Shown: positions 23,529 through 32,673 of the stretch, in pieces | Layout of the letters: each line of letters begins with the position of its first letter | Position numbering within the stretch: the first letter of the stretch is position 1 | Assembly (NCBI GenBank): GCA_029263395.1 | Contig: JAJCXO010000130.1 | Span: 1 to 35,104, forward strand | From: Acidobacteriota bacterium | GTDB taxonomy: Bacteria; Acidobacteriota; Thermoanaerobaculia; Multivoradales; J023 | DNA: 35,104 nucleotides | Direction of reading: 5' to 3' | Translations under genes and position numbers: made by a program | Notes under the pieces: model-generated | Seen by the model: the letters and a program-made list of their open reading frames with translations, nothing else | The model's database searches: none | What the model was told of the DNA's origin: nothing

Positions 23529-26500
23529 TCAGTGTTCTGCTTTGAGAGCAGGCATCAGCGGGATGCGGAGCGCGCCGATCGATGCCCCGGCACAGGCGGC
23601 CAGGCCAAAGAGCAGAATCCCACCGAGTGTGCCCAGAATTTGTGTCCAGGGAATGCTGGATCCAGCACTCAGCAAATGTGGTCCAGCGGTCACGAGGGCG
23701 GCGGTGGTGCCAATCAGGAGACCGCCAATCAGTAACAAGCTGTTTTCGATCAACACCATCCAGGTGAGGGTCGAGCGGCGATAGCCGAAGGCCCGCAGAG
23801 TTGCCAATTCCCCCCGGCGTTCGAGGACGTTGCGGAGCAGGACAATGGCCAGCCCCACCGTACCGAGTAGGAGTCCCAGGCCGCCTAGGGTCCGAAACGT
23901 CGACAGGAACGTGTTTTGCACTGCGTGGAACGATGCGAGCCTCTCGAGAGTTGGTACCGCATCGAATCCATAGGGGCCAAGTGAGCTTTCGAGAGCGCGG
24001 GTCAATTCATCCGTCGTCTCGGTGGGGGCATCGATCAAGAACACAGAAGCACCCTCTTGCTGGGGGAAATACGTCTCGAAGTTCTTCTGTGAGACGAGCA
24101 GCTCGCTCTGGAAAATACTGGTCTTCAGGTTGCCCACGAGACGCAGCGTGACCTCGCCTCCGCGTCCATCGGGCATCACCAGGTCTTCACCGAGGGGGAG
24201 CTTGAGAATCCACTGAGTCGAGTTGATATCGCCGAAGGCTGGTATGACCCCGGGTTCGAGCTCTTGTTCGAGCAGACTCCAAGGGTTCTCGACAGCTTCC
24301 AAGGTGTTTTGAAAAATGAAGCCTCCACGCTCGATCATGTTCGGTGGCACAGCCAGAATTCTTGGCTCACGCGGTTGGTATAGGTTGAGACAACTGGTGT
24401 CGTCTCCAGGTAGCAGTCTGAGTGCGGTGACTGTAACCCCTTCGAAGAGCGCCTCGTCTTCCGAAGCCAAGCCGAGCTCGAAGCGACCGCTGGAAGAGTC
24501 GAGGCTTCGCAGAATGGGGACGTCGGCTTCCCCGATCAGTTGGTAACCTCCGGCTCCGGAGTCCCTCCCCAGGGATTGGTTCGCGAAGTCTTCGTGGAAT
24601 GCAGCAACCGTGACGATCATGAAACTGGCTGAAGCAACCAGCGTCGTGGCCAAGATGCTACGACTTCGGTTGCGGCCCCCGTTTGCGGTGGCCATCCTGA
24701 CCAACGTCCACGTCCCAGGCTGGTCTAGTTTGCCGGCGCCTCCTCCCAACAGCAGTGAGAATGCTGCCAGCAGACCGATGAGGAGGGCTGGCCCAGCAAT
24801 TCCGAAGATGGCTGCGTTGCGAGTATCCCCAGTAATGACGGCAAAAAGTAGCAGAGCTGCGGCGAGGCCCAGGGCGATGACCGTGGTCCAGCGGGCGCGA
24901 CGTCCGGCCCGTGTATTGACCGGCTCGCTGACATTCTTGAGCAGCGCGGGGGTAGGGATTTTGCGCAATCCTTGCACCCGCCGCCAGATCGTGAACAGGA
25001 CAACAAACACGGACAGAAGAAAGCCGGTCACTAGTGACGCCGGCTCGACATGCAGGAACAGTTCCGAGGTGCCGAAGGCTGGGCGCCACCAAGTGCGCAG
25101 GGCTGCCATCATGAGCGCGGCATAACCGAGCGCTCCCAGAAGGCCAACTAGACCACCCAGTACGGCGAGTATTCCACCTTCCGTCAAGAGTTGCCGTCGG
25201 ACCTTGGAGGAACTGTAGCCGACAGCTTGAAGTAGTCCAACTTCAGCGGCTCGTTGTTCGACGCCAAGGCTGAACAGCAGACCAACCAAGAGAGCCGAAG
25301 AGAGGATGAGGAAGAAACTGAAGCCGAGGAAGTACTGCGAGTAGTTGCTCGAACCAACCGAGGCTGCGAGCCCGAGCTCTTTGACGGGTTGGAAGGTCAG
25401 GCCGAAGGCATCGAGTGGCAGGCGCTCGATGAGCTGTTGCCCGAAGCTGTCGGCGAAGGTTTGGGCGTCGCCGTCCGAGATCGCGCTTTGCTCACCCTCG
25501 GTCGGCAGCGCAAGACGGATTGCGGTGAGATCACCCCAACGATTCTGCCAGAGCCTTTTGCCGGTTTCGATGGCCAGGAATGCCTTGGGAGTGCCACGGT
25601 AGAGATCCCAATAGTCTTCGTCAACACTCCGAATGCTGCCGAGATCGATCGGAAAGGGGGGATCCCAATCGGCCATGTTGTCGTTGCCTGCGATTCCGGG
25701 ATATTCCTGCGATAGTGACGGGTCGGCTCCCATCCCTTCTAGCGCGACGATTCCGCTAAGGGATAGGGAGGATGTTGCAGGGATCAGCTCCTCTTTCGGA
25801 CCGACTCGGAAATACTCGAGTTCGACCGTGTCGCCAACGGTGGCTCCGAGGTCTTCCGCTGTCCAAGCATTGAGCAGGATTTGATTGTCGCCGAGCGCAG
25901 GAGCCGGCGAGCCATCGAGCAGGGTCAGGGTGTTGGTCTCAGCTCCACCCTGAGAGGTCGCTACGCTGCTGGCCGTGCCAACCAAAGGGGAAGCTGTGTG
26001 GGTGGCCGTGACGGTCGAGTAGGGGACCAGTCGATCGCCGATCCGTATCCCGTTGGCCAAGTAGGTCAGGATCGGCTGGGTTGCAGATCCCATGTCTTGG
26101 GCCAACGATTCGATCGTGGTGGTCAAGGAGGAATTGAGGATGAACTCCTGACTCTCGATCGACAGCTGTTGGTTTCTAACCTGCAAGATCAACCCAAGGT
26201 CCGGCACCTCGAGTGCCTCGTGCAGGATCTCGTTCAGGAGATTGCTCCGTTCCCCTTCTTTGCGGTCGGGTTTCTCGGCAACCACTAGCCCGTTGATCAT
26301 CCCCTGCTGATCCAGCGCCTTTTGGAGGGCCGGCAGAGGTACGAAGACGTTATAGGGTGAAGATTGGTGGGCGGCGAGGCCAAAACGCCCGAGATGTTTG
26401 TCGGGTAGGACACGGACAATCTCTAGCCGAATGGTTTCAACAGCACTCGCCGTGTCTTTGCGGCCGAGGAGAGAGCTCCTGGGGACGTCGCTCCAGCGTT

Positions 26501-27020
26501 GCAGCGAGATCAGGATTTGATCCCCTGTTTCGGCCTGCAGCGCTCGTTGTAATGCTTCATTGATCACGGCGGGTGGAAAGATGCCTTCGTACGGCTCAGT
26601 GAAGAACGCGGCTGCGTCTGTTGATCCGCCCTGCTCATCCGAGGACTTGGCGCCTGAGCTACCGTCGGCAAAGATGGTGAGGAACCCATTTTCGATGCCT
26701 TGTAGGCCAACTTGGGACGCACGGGTCCGAGTGTCGGCATGCAGCGCACTGCCCTGAAGCAGGATGACCGGCGCGACGGCTTCGTATCCGGTCTCGAATT
26801 CCTCCAAAGCGGCCAGTCGATCAGCGACATCCTGGGCAAAGAAGCGTTGTCCCGCCAGCGCATGGTCGATCCCGCCGAGCCGTTCGAGCGTGAGTTCTTC
26901 CAGGCTGTCTTGAACAGAGTCTCCGACCAACAGAGCCCCGGCCAGGACCGCCGTAGCCACGGCGGCGCCGGCGGCCACTGCCACGTTCATGGGCCAATAA
27001 TGTGCTAGTGATCGGAACAC
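23529..27020 (-). CDS. Large FtsX/MacB-superfamily ABC transporter permease
   Basis: The 1163-aa inner-membrane permease belongs to the mechanotransmission (FtsX/LolCE/MacB-like) branch. One helix near the N-terminus (NVAVAAGAAVATAVLAGALL) is followed by a periplasmic domain of about 530 residues, then a first FtsX core (FFLILSSALLVGLLFSLGVE, then AAEVGLLQAVGYSSSKVRRQ and further helices near 600-740). A middle helix pair, a second periplasmic domain and a C-terminal FtsX core (GLGLLLGTVGLAIVLLRNVL; GELATLRAFGYRRSTL) follow. The duplicated core in one chain suggests it acts without a second permease subunit. It starts with GTG 27020, overlapping the ATPase gene by 16 bp, so the two are coupled. 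Export or membrane extraction of a lipid, lipoprotein or peptide is likely but not specified by sequence. Confidence 0.88.
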   Translation of the reverse strand: MFRSLAHYWPMNVAVAAGAAVATAVLAGALLVGDSVQDSLEELTLERLGGIDHALAGQRFFAQDVADRLAALEEFETGYEAVAPVILLQGSALHADTRTRASQVGLQGIENGFLTIFADGSSGAKSSDEQGGSTDAAAFFTEPYEGIFPPAVINEALQRALQAETGDQILISLQRWSDVPRSSLLGRKDTASAVETIRLEIVRVLPDKHLGRFGLAAHQSSPYNVFVPLPALQKALDQQGMINGLVVAEKPDRKEGERSNLLNEILHEALEVPDLGLILQVRNQQLSIESQEFILNSSLTTTIESLAQDMGSATQPILTYLANGIRIGDRLVPYSTVTATHTASPLVGTASSVATSQGGAETNTLTLLDGSPAPALGDNQILLNAWTAEDLGATVGDTVELEYFRVGPKEELIPATSSLSLSGIVALEGMGADPSLSQEYPGIAGNDNMADWDPPFPIDLGSIRSVDEDYWDLYRGTPKAFLAIETGKRLWQNRWGDLTAIRLALPTEGEQSAISDGDAQTFADSFGQQLIERLPLDAFGLTFQPVKELGLAASVGSSNYSQYFLGFSFFLILSSALLVGLLFSLGVEQRAAEVGLLQAVGYSSSKVRRQLLTEGGILAVLGGLVGLLGALGYAALMMAALRTWWRPAFGTSELFLHVEPASLVTGFLLSVFVVLFTIWRRVQGLRKIPTPALLKNVSEPVNTRAGRRARWTTVIALGLAAALLLFAVITGDTRNAAIFGIAGPALLIGLLAAFSLLLGGGAGKLDQPGTWTLVRMATANGGRNRSRSILATTLVASASFMIVTVAAFHEDFANQSLGRDSGAGGYQLIGEADVPILRSLDSSSGRFELGLASEDEALFEGVTVTALRLLPGDDTSCLNLYQPREPRILAVPPNMIERGGFIFQNTLEAVENPWSLLEQELEPGVIPAFGDINSTQWILKLPLGEDLVMPDGRGGEVTLRLVGNLKTSIFQSELLVSQKNFETYFPQQEGASVFLIDAPTETTDELTRALESSLGPYGFDAVPTLERLASFHAVQNTFLSTFRTLGGLGLLLGTVGLAIVLLRNVLERRGELATLRAFGYRRSTLTWMVLIENSLLLIGGLLIGTTAALVTAGPHLLSAGSSIPWTQILGTLGGILLFGLAACAGASIGALRIPLMPALKAEH

Positions 27021-27688
27021 AGACCTGCCCTCAACTCCAGCCGGCGATCGAATCGTCCGGCCAGTTCCAAGCTGTGCGTCACGACAATGAGGATCGTGTC
27101 CACGTTCTGCAAGCTGGTCAGTAGATCGCCGACGTCGCCAGCGGTTTCCTGGTCCAAGCTTCCGGTGGGTTCGTCACAAAGCACGAGGCTAGGGCCGTTG
27201 ATCAACGACCGAGCCACCGCGACGCGTTGCCTCTCGCCGCCGGACAATTCAGCGGGTCGATGCTCGAGGCGATGTTCGAGGCCAACACGCTCGAGCAATT
27301 GGATCGCGGCATCCCGCGATGAGCTCGACCCCGAAGTGGGGTAGGCAAGGGTTGGGATCAAGACGTTCTCCAACACCGAATACTGAGGGAGAAGATGGTG
27401 GTCTTGAAAGACAAAACCGATAGCCGAGTTTCGGAACCGAGCAAGCTCGGCCTCCGGCAAGCTGAAAGGATCACGGCCATTGATCATGACGATGCCAGCC
27501 GACGGTTCGTCGAGAGTCCCCAAGATTTGCAGAAGAGTACTCTTGCCGGAACCAGAAGGACCTGTAATGGCGAGAGATTCACCCCCAACCATCTCGAAGC
27601 TAATGCCTCGAAGCACTTCGACCGTGTTGTGGGCGGTCGAATAATTCTTGAAGACGTTGTCGACGTTCAGGGAAACTGCAGAGGGCAA
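27005..27688 (-). CDS. LolD/MacB-type ABC transporter ATP-binding protein
   Basis: This 227-aa ATPase has Walker A GPSGSGKST (about 40-48), Q-loop FVFQDHHLLPQYSVLENVL, signature LSGGERQRVAVARSL, Walker B LVLCDEPTGSLD and H-loop IVVTHSLE. The DEPTGSLD and NVLIPTL pattern is that of the LolD/FtsE/MacB class. Its stop overlaps the large permease by 16 bp, and the two clearly form one transporter. It follows the thioesterase gene by 24 bp, probably in the same transcript. Confidence 0.92.
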   Translation of the reverse strand: MPSAVSLNVDNVFKNYSTAHNTVEVLRGISFEMVGGESLAITGPSGSGKSTLLQILGTLDEPSAGIVMINGRDPFSLPEAELARFRNSAIGFVFQDHHLLPQYSVLENVLIPTLAYPTSGSSSSRDAAIQLLERVGLEHRLEHRPAELSGGERQRVAVARSLINGPSLVLCDEPTGSLDQETAGDVGDLLTSLQNVDTILIVVTHSLELAGRFDRRLELRAGLCSDH

Positions 27689-27712
27689 TTCAAATTCTCC
27701 TTGTCTAGCAAG

Positions 27713-28186
27713 CTAGGCATCGGCCGATGGCTTGTGAGGGACCAAGAATTCCGGGGCCGTCTCGATTTTGTCCGCAAGGGCTGGCGGGATAGGAAGAGGC
27801 TGAGGCTTACGCTCCACCGTCTGCTCGATTCTCGGCTTCCACGGTAGGGCACAAAAAATGCTAGAGATCTCGCCTTCGGCAATGGTTCGGCCCTGGCACC
27901 CAAAGTGGATGCGGTAAGTCATCGCCCGTCGTCCCTTGCGTCGCACCTTGAGGTGAATATCAAGGACATCTCCAAGACGGGCAGGGCTTTTGTATTGGCA
28001 CGAGGCGGCGACTCGCGGCCAGCCGACCTCACAGTCCTGATGGTCGAAGTGGACCGGCGTCCCGAGGCGTTTCAGAAACTCGTGCTCCGCCGTCTCCATA
28101 AATACGAAGAAGCGGGCAAAATGGACGATGCCGGCCATGTCGGTATCCGCGAACTCGATCTGACGCTGAGTGTGAAGCTCATACAT
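27713..28186 (-). CDS. Acyl-CoA thioesterase, hotdog 4HBT/YbgC-like
   Basis: The 157-aa hotdog-fold enzyme is predicted to hydrolyse acyl-CoA thioesters. The signature FADTDMAGIVHFARFFVFME contains the catalytic Asp of the 4-hydroxybenzoyl-CoA thioesterase group, followed by EHEFLKRLG, the strand GWPRVAASCQYKSPARLGDV and MTYRIHFGCQGRTIAEGEIS. The start at ATG 28186 (MYELHTQRQIEF) fits the family; the frame extends to 28249 without conserved content. The C-terminal tail is Pro/Glu-rich. It leads the same-strand run with the ABC transporter, which hints that the transported substrate may be acylated. That link is inference. Confidence 0.85.
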   Translation of the reverse strand: MYELHTQRQIEFADTDMAGIVHFARFFVFMETAEHEFLKRLGTPVHFDHQDCEVGWPRVAASCQYKSPARLGDVLDIHLKVRRKGRRAMTYRIHFGCQGRTIAEGEISSIFCALPWKPRIEQTVERKPQPLPIPPALADKIETAPEFLVPHKPSADA

Positions 28187-28333
28187 ATCGATATCGTAAC
28201 CGATCCAGTTGGTCGACGTAGAGGCGCTCTGGCCATGGCGTCGAGGCAAGTGGCAGCTGTCGGCGAGATCCTCCGTTGATGGCTCGTTGTCTCGGCTGAA
28301 GACACGTTAGAATTGGAGCCACAGGTCAATACG

Positions 28334-29773
28334 ATGAATAAGTCAGAACTAGAGATGCTGATCGTCCGATTGGCAGTCCATTATCAAGTCTTGTCGAAAG
28401 AGAAGGTTGCTGAGGCTGTTCGCCAGTGGCGCAATCAGCCTGGTGGCGGAGAGTTCGGCGTGTTCTTGGTCGAACAGGGGTACATCACAGAGGCGGTTCT
28501 TCGCAAGCTTGAGATGGCACGTGGCCAATACCTGGAGAAGAACCGGCCCCAGACCACCTCGGCAGGGGCATCGAGCGCACCGCAGCCTGCGTCAAGTGCG
28601 GCTAATGAGTCGGCGAATACGGTTGATGAGTCGGCGAACACGACGGCGTCACCGCCAGTTGTGGAGGCGGAACCAGAGCCAGCAGCGGCGGTGGTCGACG
28701 ATCCCGGTTGGAAACTCCGATTCGACCCGGCAACCACGCTCGAAGACCTGCTGTGTCAAGCTCAAGAGTTGCAAGCCAGCGACCTACATCTTCATAGCGG
28801 TGCGCCCCTCAAGGTCCGGCTGCAGGGGCGTCTCGAAACAGCGTCGGCGACGATCGACCGTGCCCGTGCTGAGGAACTGGTCTATGGCCTGCTCAGTGAT
28901 GAGCAGCGCGATCTACTGGACGAACACAGACAGTTGGATTTTTCGTTTGCGATCGCCGATGTCGGTAGATTCCGAGCCAACGCGTTCTGGCAACAACGCG
29001 GGTTGGATGCAGTCTTCAGAACCATACCGTTAGAACCGCCCACGTTGGCTGAGCTCGGTTTGCCGGACTCGTTCAAAGAACTCGTGTCATTCCATCAGGG
29101 CATTGTCTTACTGACTGGACCGGCGGGATGCGGCAAGTCGTCGACCATGGCAGCCTTGGTCCGCTTGATCAATGAACAGCGGCCCGATCACATCATCACC
29201 GTCGAAGATCCGATCGAGTATGTTCATCCCTCTGCTCGCTGCGTCGTCAACCAGCGCCAGGTAGGCCCTCATACGGAGTCCTTTGCCAGGGCCTTGCGAG
29301 CGGCGCTGCGCGAAGATCCCGATATCATCGTGATCGGCGAGTTGCGCGATTTGGAGACCGTCTCTCTTGCATTGACCGCCGCCGAGACGGGGCATCTGGT
29401 CCTTGCGACGCTGCACACCTCGAATGCTATCCGGACCATCAATCGGATCTTGGGAGTTTTCCCTCCGGATCAACAGGCACAGATCCGAATGATGTTTTCG
29501 GAGTCACTGCGTTCGGTGGTGTCACAGCGTTTGCTTCCGAGGCGTGATGGTGTCGGCAGGGCAGCCGCCATCGAGATCCTGAACAACACCAAAGCTGTCA
29601 GCAATCTCATTCGAGAGCAGAAGACGTTCCAGTTGCATTCGGTCATGCAGACCGGCGCACAATATGGCATGTGTCTGCTGGATCATTCCTTGGCCGACCT
29701 GGTCAAGAGACGAATCATCTCGAAGGAGGCTGCTGGAGCCGAGGCCGAAAAACCAGAAGCCTTTCGAGAGTAG
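28334..29773 (+). CDS. PilT-like twitching ATPase with extra N-terminal domain
   Basis: The 479-aa secretion ATPase likely powers pilus retraction at the inner membrane. A small N-terminal helical module (about 1-70, EFGVFLVEQGYITEAVLRKL) resembles the adaptor found at the start of PilB/GspE proteins. A low-complexity Ala/Ser/Glu linker with a repeated ESANT motif (about 75-115) follows. The PilT core has LQASDLHLHSGAPLKVRLQG, Walker A GPAGCGKSS (about 260-268), the Asp box VEDPIEYVH, Walker B-type IIVIGELRDLETVSLAL (about 330) and the His box ATLHTSNAI. The usual GPTGSGKST Walker A is varied to GPAGCGKSS. ATG 28334 is chosen over a TTG at 28313. The next PilT gene starts 12 bp downstream. 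Confidence 0.88.
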   Translation: MNKSELEMLIVRLAVHYQVLSKEKVAEAVRQWRNQPGGGEFGVFLVEQGYITEAVLRKLEMARGQYLEKNRPQTTSAGASSAPQPASSAANESANTVDESANTTASPPVVEAEPEPAAAVVDDPGWKLRFDPATTLEDLLCQAQELQASDLHLHSGAPLKVRLQGRLETASATIDRARAEELVYGLLSDEQRDLLDEHRQLDFSFAIADVGRFRANAFWQQRGLDAVFRTIPLEPPTLAELGLPDSFKELVSFHQGIVLLTGPAGCGKSSTMAALVRLINEQRPDHIITVEDPIEYVHPSARCVVNQRQVGPHTESFARALRAALREDPDIIVIGELRDLETVSLALTAAETGHLVLATLHTSNAIRTINRILGVFPPDQQAQIRMMFSESLRSVVSQRLLPRRDGVGRAAAIEILNNTKAVSNLIREQKTFQLHSVMQTGAQYGMCLLDHSLADLVKRRIISKEAAGAEAEKPEAFRE

Positions 29774-29785
29774 AGGATTGTAGGT

Positions 29786-30856
29786 TTGGCACGAATCCAC
29801 GAGTTGTTCCGTATGTTGAAGGAAATTGGAGGGTCGGACCTCCATTTGGCGGCTCCCTTGAGCCCTCGAATTCGGGTTCATGGCGAACTCGAGGATGTCG
29901 AGGGTTGGGCTGGACTGTCGGATCAGGATCTCCAGAATCTACTGCAAGAGATCACAACTGAAGAGCAGTGGCAGGAATACCAGCGTTCTGGTGATCTCGA
30001 CTTTGCTTACGGTCTAGAAGGTGTGGCTCGGTTCCGGGCCAACTATCTGCGGCAAGAGAATGGGGCCGCAGCTGTGTTTCGGATCATCCCAGAGAAAATC
30101 CTCACGCTTGATCAACTGGGCCTACCTGAATCGATCGAAGGGCTGGCGCATACTCGGCAAGGACTGGTCCTCGTGACCGGTCCAACGGGCTCGGGAAAGT
30201 CGACAACGTTGGCTGCGATCATCGACCACATCAATGACACCTACGAGAAGCACATCGTCACGATCGAAGATCCGGTGGAATTTGTCCACCCGAACAAGAA
30301 GTGTGTGCTCTCGCAACGCGAAGTGGGCACCGACGCAGTCAGTTTTGCAGCCGCACTCAAGGTGGCGGTCCGTCAAGACGCCGACGTCATTCTGGTGGGT
30401 GAGATGCGTGATCTCGAGACCATCTCACTGGCCATTACTGCGGCAGAAATGGGCACGTTGGTTTTTGGAACCCTGCATACCAACAGTGCTGCCAAGACGA
30501 TCGACCGATTGATCGATGCGTTCCCTGCCGAAGAGCAGAATCAAATTCGGACGACCTTGGCCGAATCCGTTGTGGGTATCGTTTCACAGCTGTTGCTGCC
30601 GACTGCCGATGGCAAAGGGCGATGCGCAGTCCACGAGATCTTGTTGAAGACAGCCGGCCTGGCCAATGTCATTCGAGAAGGCAACACTCCAATGCTGCAG
30701 TCGATCATTCAAGGCGGACGGGGACGGGGAATGTGCATGATGGACGATTCCCTGTTCGAGAAAGTCGAGGCTGGCAAAATCACCGCCGAAGCCGCGTTCA
30801 TGAAGGCTCAAGATAAGGCTCGATTCGAGCCACTGATCGATAGGGAAGAAACTTAG
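29786..30856 (+). CDS. pilT: PilT twitching motility ATPase
   Basis: The 356-aa hexameric ATPase is predicted to retract type IV pili. It shows SDLHLAAPLSPRIRVHGELE, a consensus Walker A GPTGSGKST (about 131), IEDPVEFVH, the GEMRDLETISLAITAAEMG Walker B region (about 204), GTLHTNSAAKTIDRLIDAFP, and the C-terminal RCAVHEILL and AVNVIREG-type region. TTG 29786 is the start: AGAGGA lies 8 bases before it and no ATG precedes the conserved N-terminus. It is the second of two tandem PilT paralogues, probably co-transcribed. The more canonical motifs suggest this one is the main retraction motor. Confidence 0.9.
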   Translation: MARIHELFRMLKEIGGSDLHLAAPLSPRIRVHGELEDVEGWAGLSDQDLQNLLQEITTEEQWQEYQRSGDLDFAYGLEGVARFRANYLRQENGAAAVFRIIPEKILTLDQLGLPESIEGLAHTRQGLVLVTGPTGSGKSTTLAAIIDHINDTYEKHIVTIEDPVEFVHPNKKCVLSQREVGTDAVSFAAALKVAVRQDADVILVGEMRDLETISLAITAAEMGTLVFGTLHTNSAAKTIDRLIDAFPAEEQNQIRTTLAESVVGIVSQLLLPTADGKGRCAVHEILLKTAGLANVIREGNTPMLQSIIQGGRGRGMCMMDDSLFEKVEAGKITAEAAFMKAQDKARFEPLIDREET

Positions 30857-30863
30857 CATCCAG

Positions 30864-30896
30864 AACCCTCTTCGGGCTCAGAACCAGAAGAGGGTT
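30864..30896. terminator. Hairpin after the PilT pair
   Basis: AACCCTCTTC (30864-30873) and GAAGAGGGTT (30887-30896) form a perfect 10-bp stem with a 13-nt loop, eight bases after the pilT stop. No T-run follows, so termination may be partial. A TCAGAACCAG direct repeat overlaps it. Confidence 0.6.
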
Positions 30897-30924
30897 CAGA
30901 ACCAGAGAGTCTCTCGAGGAACCG

Positions 30925-32622
30925 ATGAACATGCGAACGATGAGCGCTGTTGTTGTCTCACTACTGCTGTTGGTGTCTGCTTGTACTCAGGTCAAGACAG
31001 CAACCGTCCAATCTCCGAAGTCTGAAACCATGCGCCTCGAGGCTGAACCAGAGATGGCTGACATGCCGGGCATTGATCAACGTCTACGTAAATACACATC
31101 GTTCGAGCTGGCGGCGGATCTCGAGGGACTCAGCAGTCGACAGAAGCAAATGATCCCCTTGCTGATCGAGGCCGCTGAAGCCATGGACGAGGCCTTCTGG
31201 CTTCAGGCCTATGGCGATCGTGATGAACTGATGGCGTCGCTCGACGACGACAACGTGAAGCGGTTTGCTGAGATCAACTATGGCCCTTGGGATCGTTTGG
31301 ACAGCAATCAGCCTTTTGTTCCAGGCGTTGGAGCCAAACCCAAGGGTGCTAATTTTTATCCCACGGACATGACCATCAGCGAGTTCGAGAAGGCTGTCGA
31401 GGAAAATGCCGCGCTTGGAGACCCCTACACGATGGTGCAACGAACTCCTTCTGGTGACCTGAAGGCAGTGCCCTACAGTGAAGCCTTTGGCGAACTCTAT
31501 CGAAAGGCGGCCGGTAAGCTGCTCGAGGCCGCTGATTTGGCAGAGGATGCTGGGTTCGAGAAGTACCTGCGGCTGCGTGCCAAAGCGCTCCTCTCTGATG
31601 AATATTATGAGAGTGACTTGGCTTGGATGGACATGAAGACCAATGCTATCGACATTGTGATCGGGCCGATCGAGAACTATGAAGACGCGCTGTTCAACTA
31701 CAAAACAGCAAATGAGGCCTATGTCCTGATCAAGGATCTGGCCTGGAGCAAGAATCTACAAAAGTACGCTGCGATGCTGCCTGCACTGCAAACGGGGTTA
31801 CCTGTTGACGATGTCTACAAGCAAGAGAAGCCGGGTACCGACTCGGACCTCAACGCCTACGATGTCGTCTTCTATGCAGGCGATTGCAACGCCGGCTCGA
31901 AGACGATCGCCATCAACTTACCCAACGATGAGCGGGTGCAACTGAAGAAAGGGAGCCGGCGTCTTCAGCTCAAGAATGCGATGCGGGCCAAGTTCGACCG
32001 CATTCTGATTCCGATCGCCGATACTCTCATCGCCCCCGATCAACGGTCACTGGTGAGTTTCGAGGCATTCTTCGAAAACACGATGTTCCATGAGGTTGCT
32101 CACGGACTTGGAATCAAGAAGACGATAACTGATGGCGGTACAGTTCGTTCTGCTCTCAAGAACCACGCGTCGGCACTCGAAGAGGGTAAGGCTGATGTCC
32201 TCGGTTTATACATGTTGACGTCGCTCCATCAGCAGGGAGAATTGGATGATGGCAAGATTGAAGACAACTATGTGACCTTCATGGCGAGCATTTTCCGCTC
32301 GATCCGGTTCGGTGCTTCGAGTGCTCATGGAGTCGCCAATCTGATCCGGTTCAATTTCTTCTCAGAGCTAGGCGTCTTCTCACGCGATTCGAAGTCGGGT
32401 GTTTATCATGTGGATATCGCCAAAATCGGTAAAGCAACGAACACCCTGTCCGCCGCAATCCTGAAACTGCAAGGGGATGGCGATTACGACGCGGTGGGAG
32501 CGTTTGTCGCTCGATACGGTACGCTCGACGCGACTCTGAAGGCTGACCTCGAAAGACTTTCGGCTGCCGGTATTCCCGTCGATGTGGTCTTCGACCAAGG
32601 TGTCGAGGTACTGGGCTTGTAA
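30925..32622 (+). CDS. M49-like (dipeptidyl-peptidase III family) metallopeptidase lipoprotein
   Basis: The 565-aa protein has a lipoprotein signal (VVVSLLLLVSAC, lipid Cys near residue 20), so it should be membrane-anchored and face the periplasm. The catalytic region reads FHEVAHGLGIKKTI (about 388) and, some 30 residues on, ALEEGKADVLGLYML, which supplies HExxH plus the Glu/Asp ligands. This is the layout of peptidase family M49, but with the pentapeptide HExxH in place of the usual HExxxH of DPP III, as in the plant Nudix-DPPIII fusions and a few bacterial members. The upstream SLVSFEAFFENTMFHE and YDVVFYAGDCNAGSKTIAIN stretches fit that family. The start ATG has GAGGAA upstream. A dipeptide-releasing peptidase is likely; the substrate is unknown. 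Confidence 0.8.
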   Translation: MNMRTMSAVVVSLLLLVSACTQVKTATVQSPKSETMRLEAEPEMADMPGIDQRLRKYTSFELAADLEGLSSRQKQMIPLLIEAAEAMDEAFWLQAYGDRDELMASLDDDNVKRFAEINYGPWDRLDSNQPFVPGVGAKPKGANFYPTDMTISEFEKAVEENAALGDPYTMVQRTPSGDLKAVPYSEAFGELYRKAAGKLLEAADLAEDAGFEKYLRLRAKALLSDEYYESDLAWMDMKTNAIDIVIGPIENYEDALFNYKTANEAYVLIKDLAWSKNLQKYAAMLPALQTGLPVDDVYKQEKPGTDSDLNAYDVVFYAGDCNAGSKTIAINLPNDERVQLKKGSRRLQLKNAMRAKFDRILIPIADTLIAPDQRSLVSFEAFFENTMFHEVAHGLGIKKTITDGGTVRSALKNHASALEEGKADVLGLYMLTSLHQQGELDDGKIEDNYVTFMASIFRSIRFGASSAHGVANLIRFNFFSELGVFSRDSKSGVYHVDIAKIGKATNTLSAAILKLQGDGDYDAVGAFVARYGTLDATLKADLERLSAAGIPVDVVFDQGVEVLGL

Positions 32623-32673
32623 GTGCCGCCGTCTCTTGAGCGCTGCCGTCTCTTGGGTGCCGCCCGTCTCTAG
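32623..32673. repeat. Three degenerate 17-bp tandem repeats
   Basis: Between the M49-like stop and the convergent methyltransferase stop, a GYGCYGCCGTCTCTTG-like unit occurs three times (from 32623, 32640 and 32657), with decreasing identity. Confidence 0.65.

Noticed and set aside
24610-25125. Plus-strand frame opposite the large permease
   Set aside because: It is Arg/Pro/Ala-rich and lies wholly inside the antisense of a clear permease domain.
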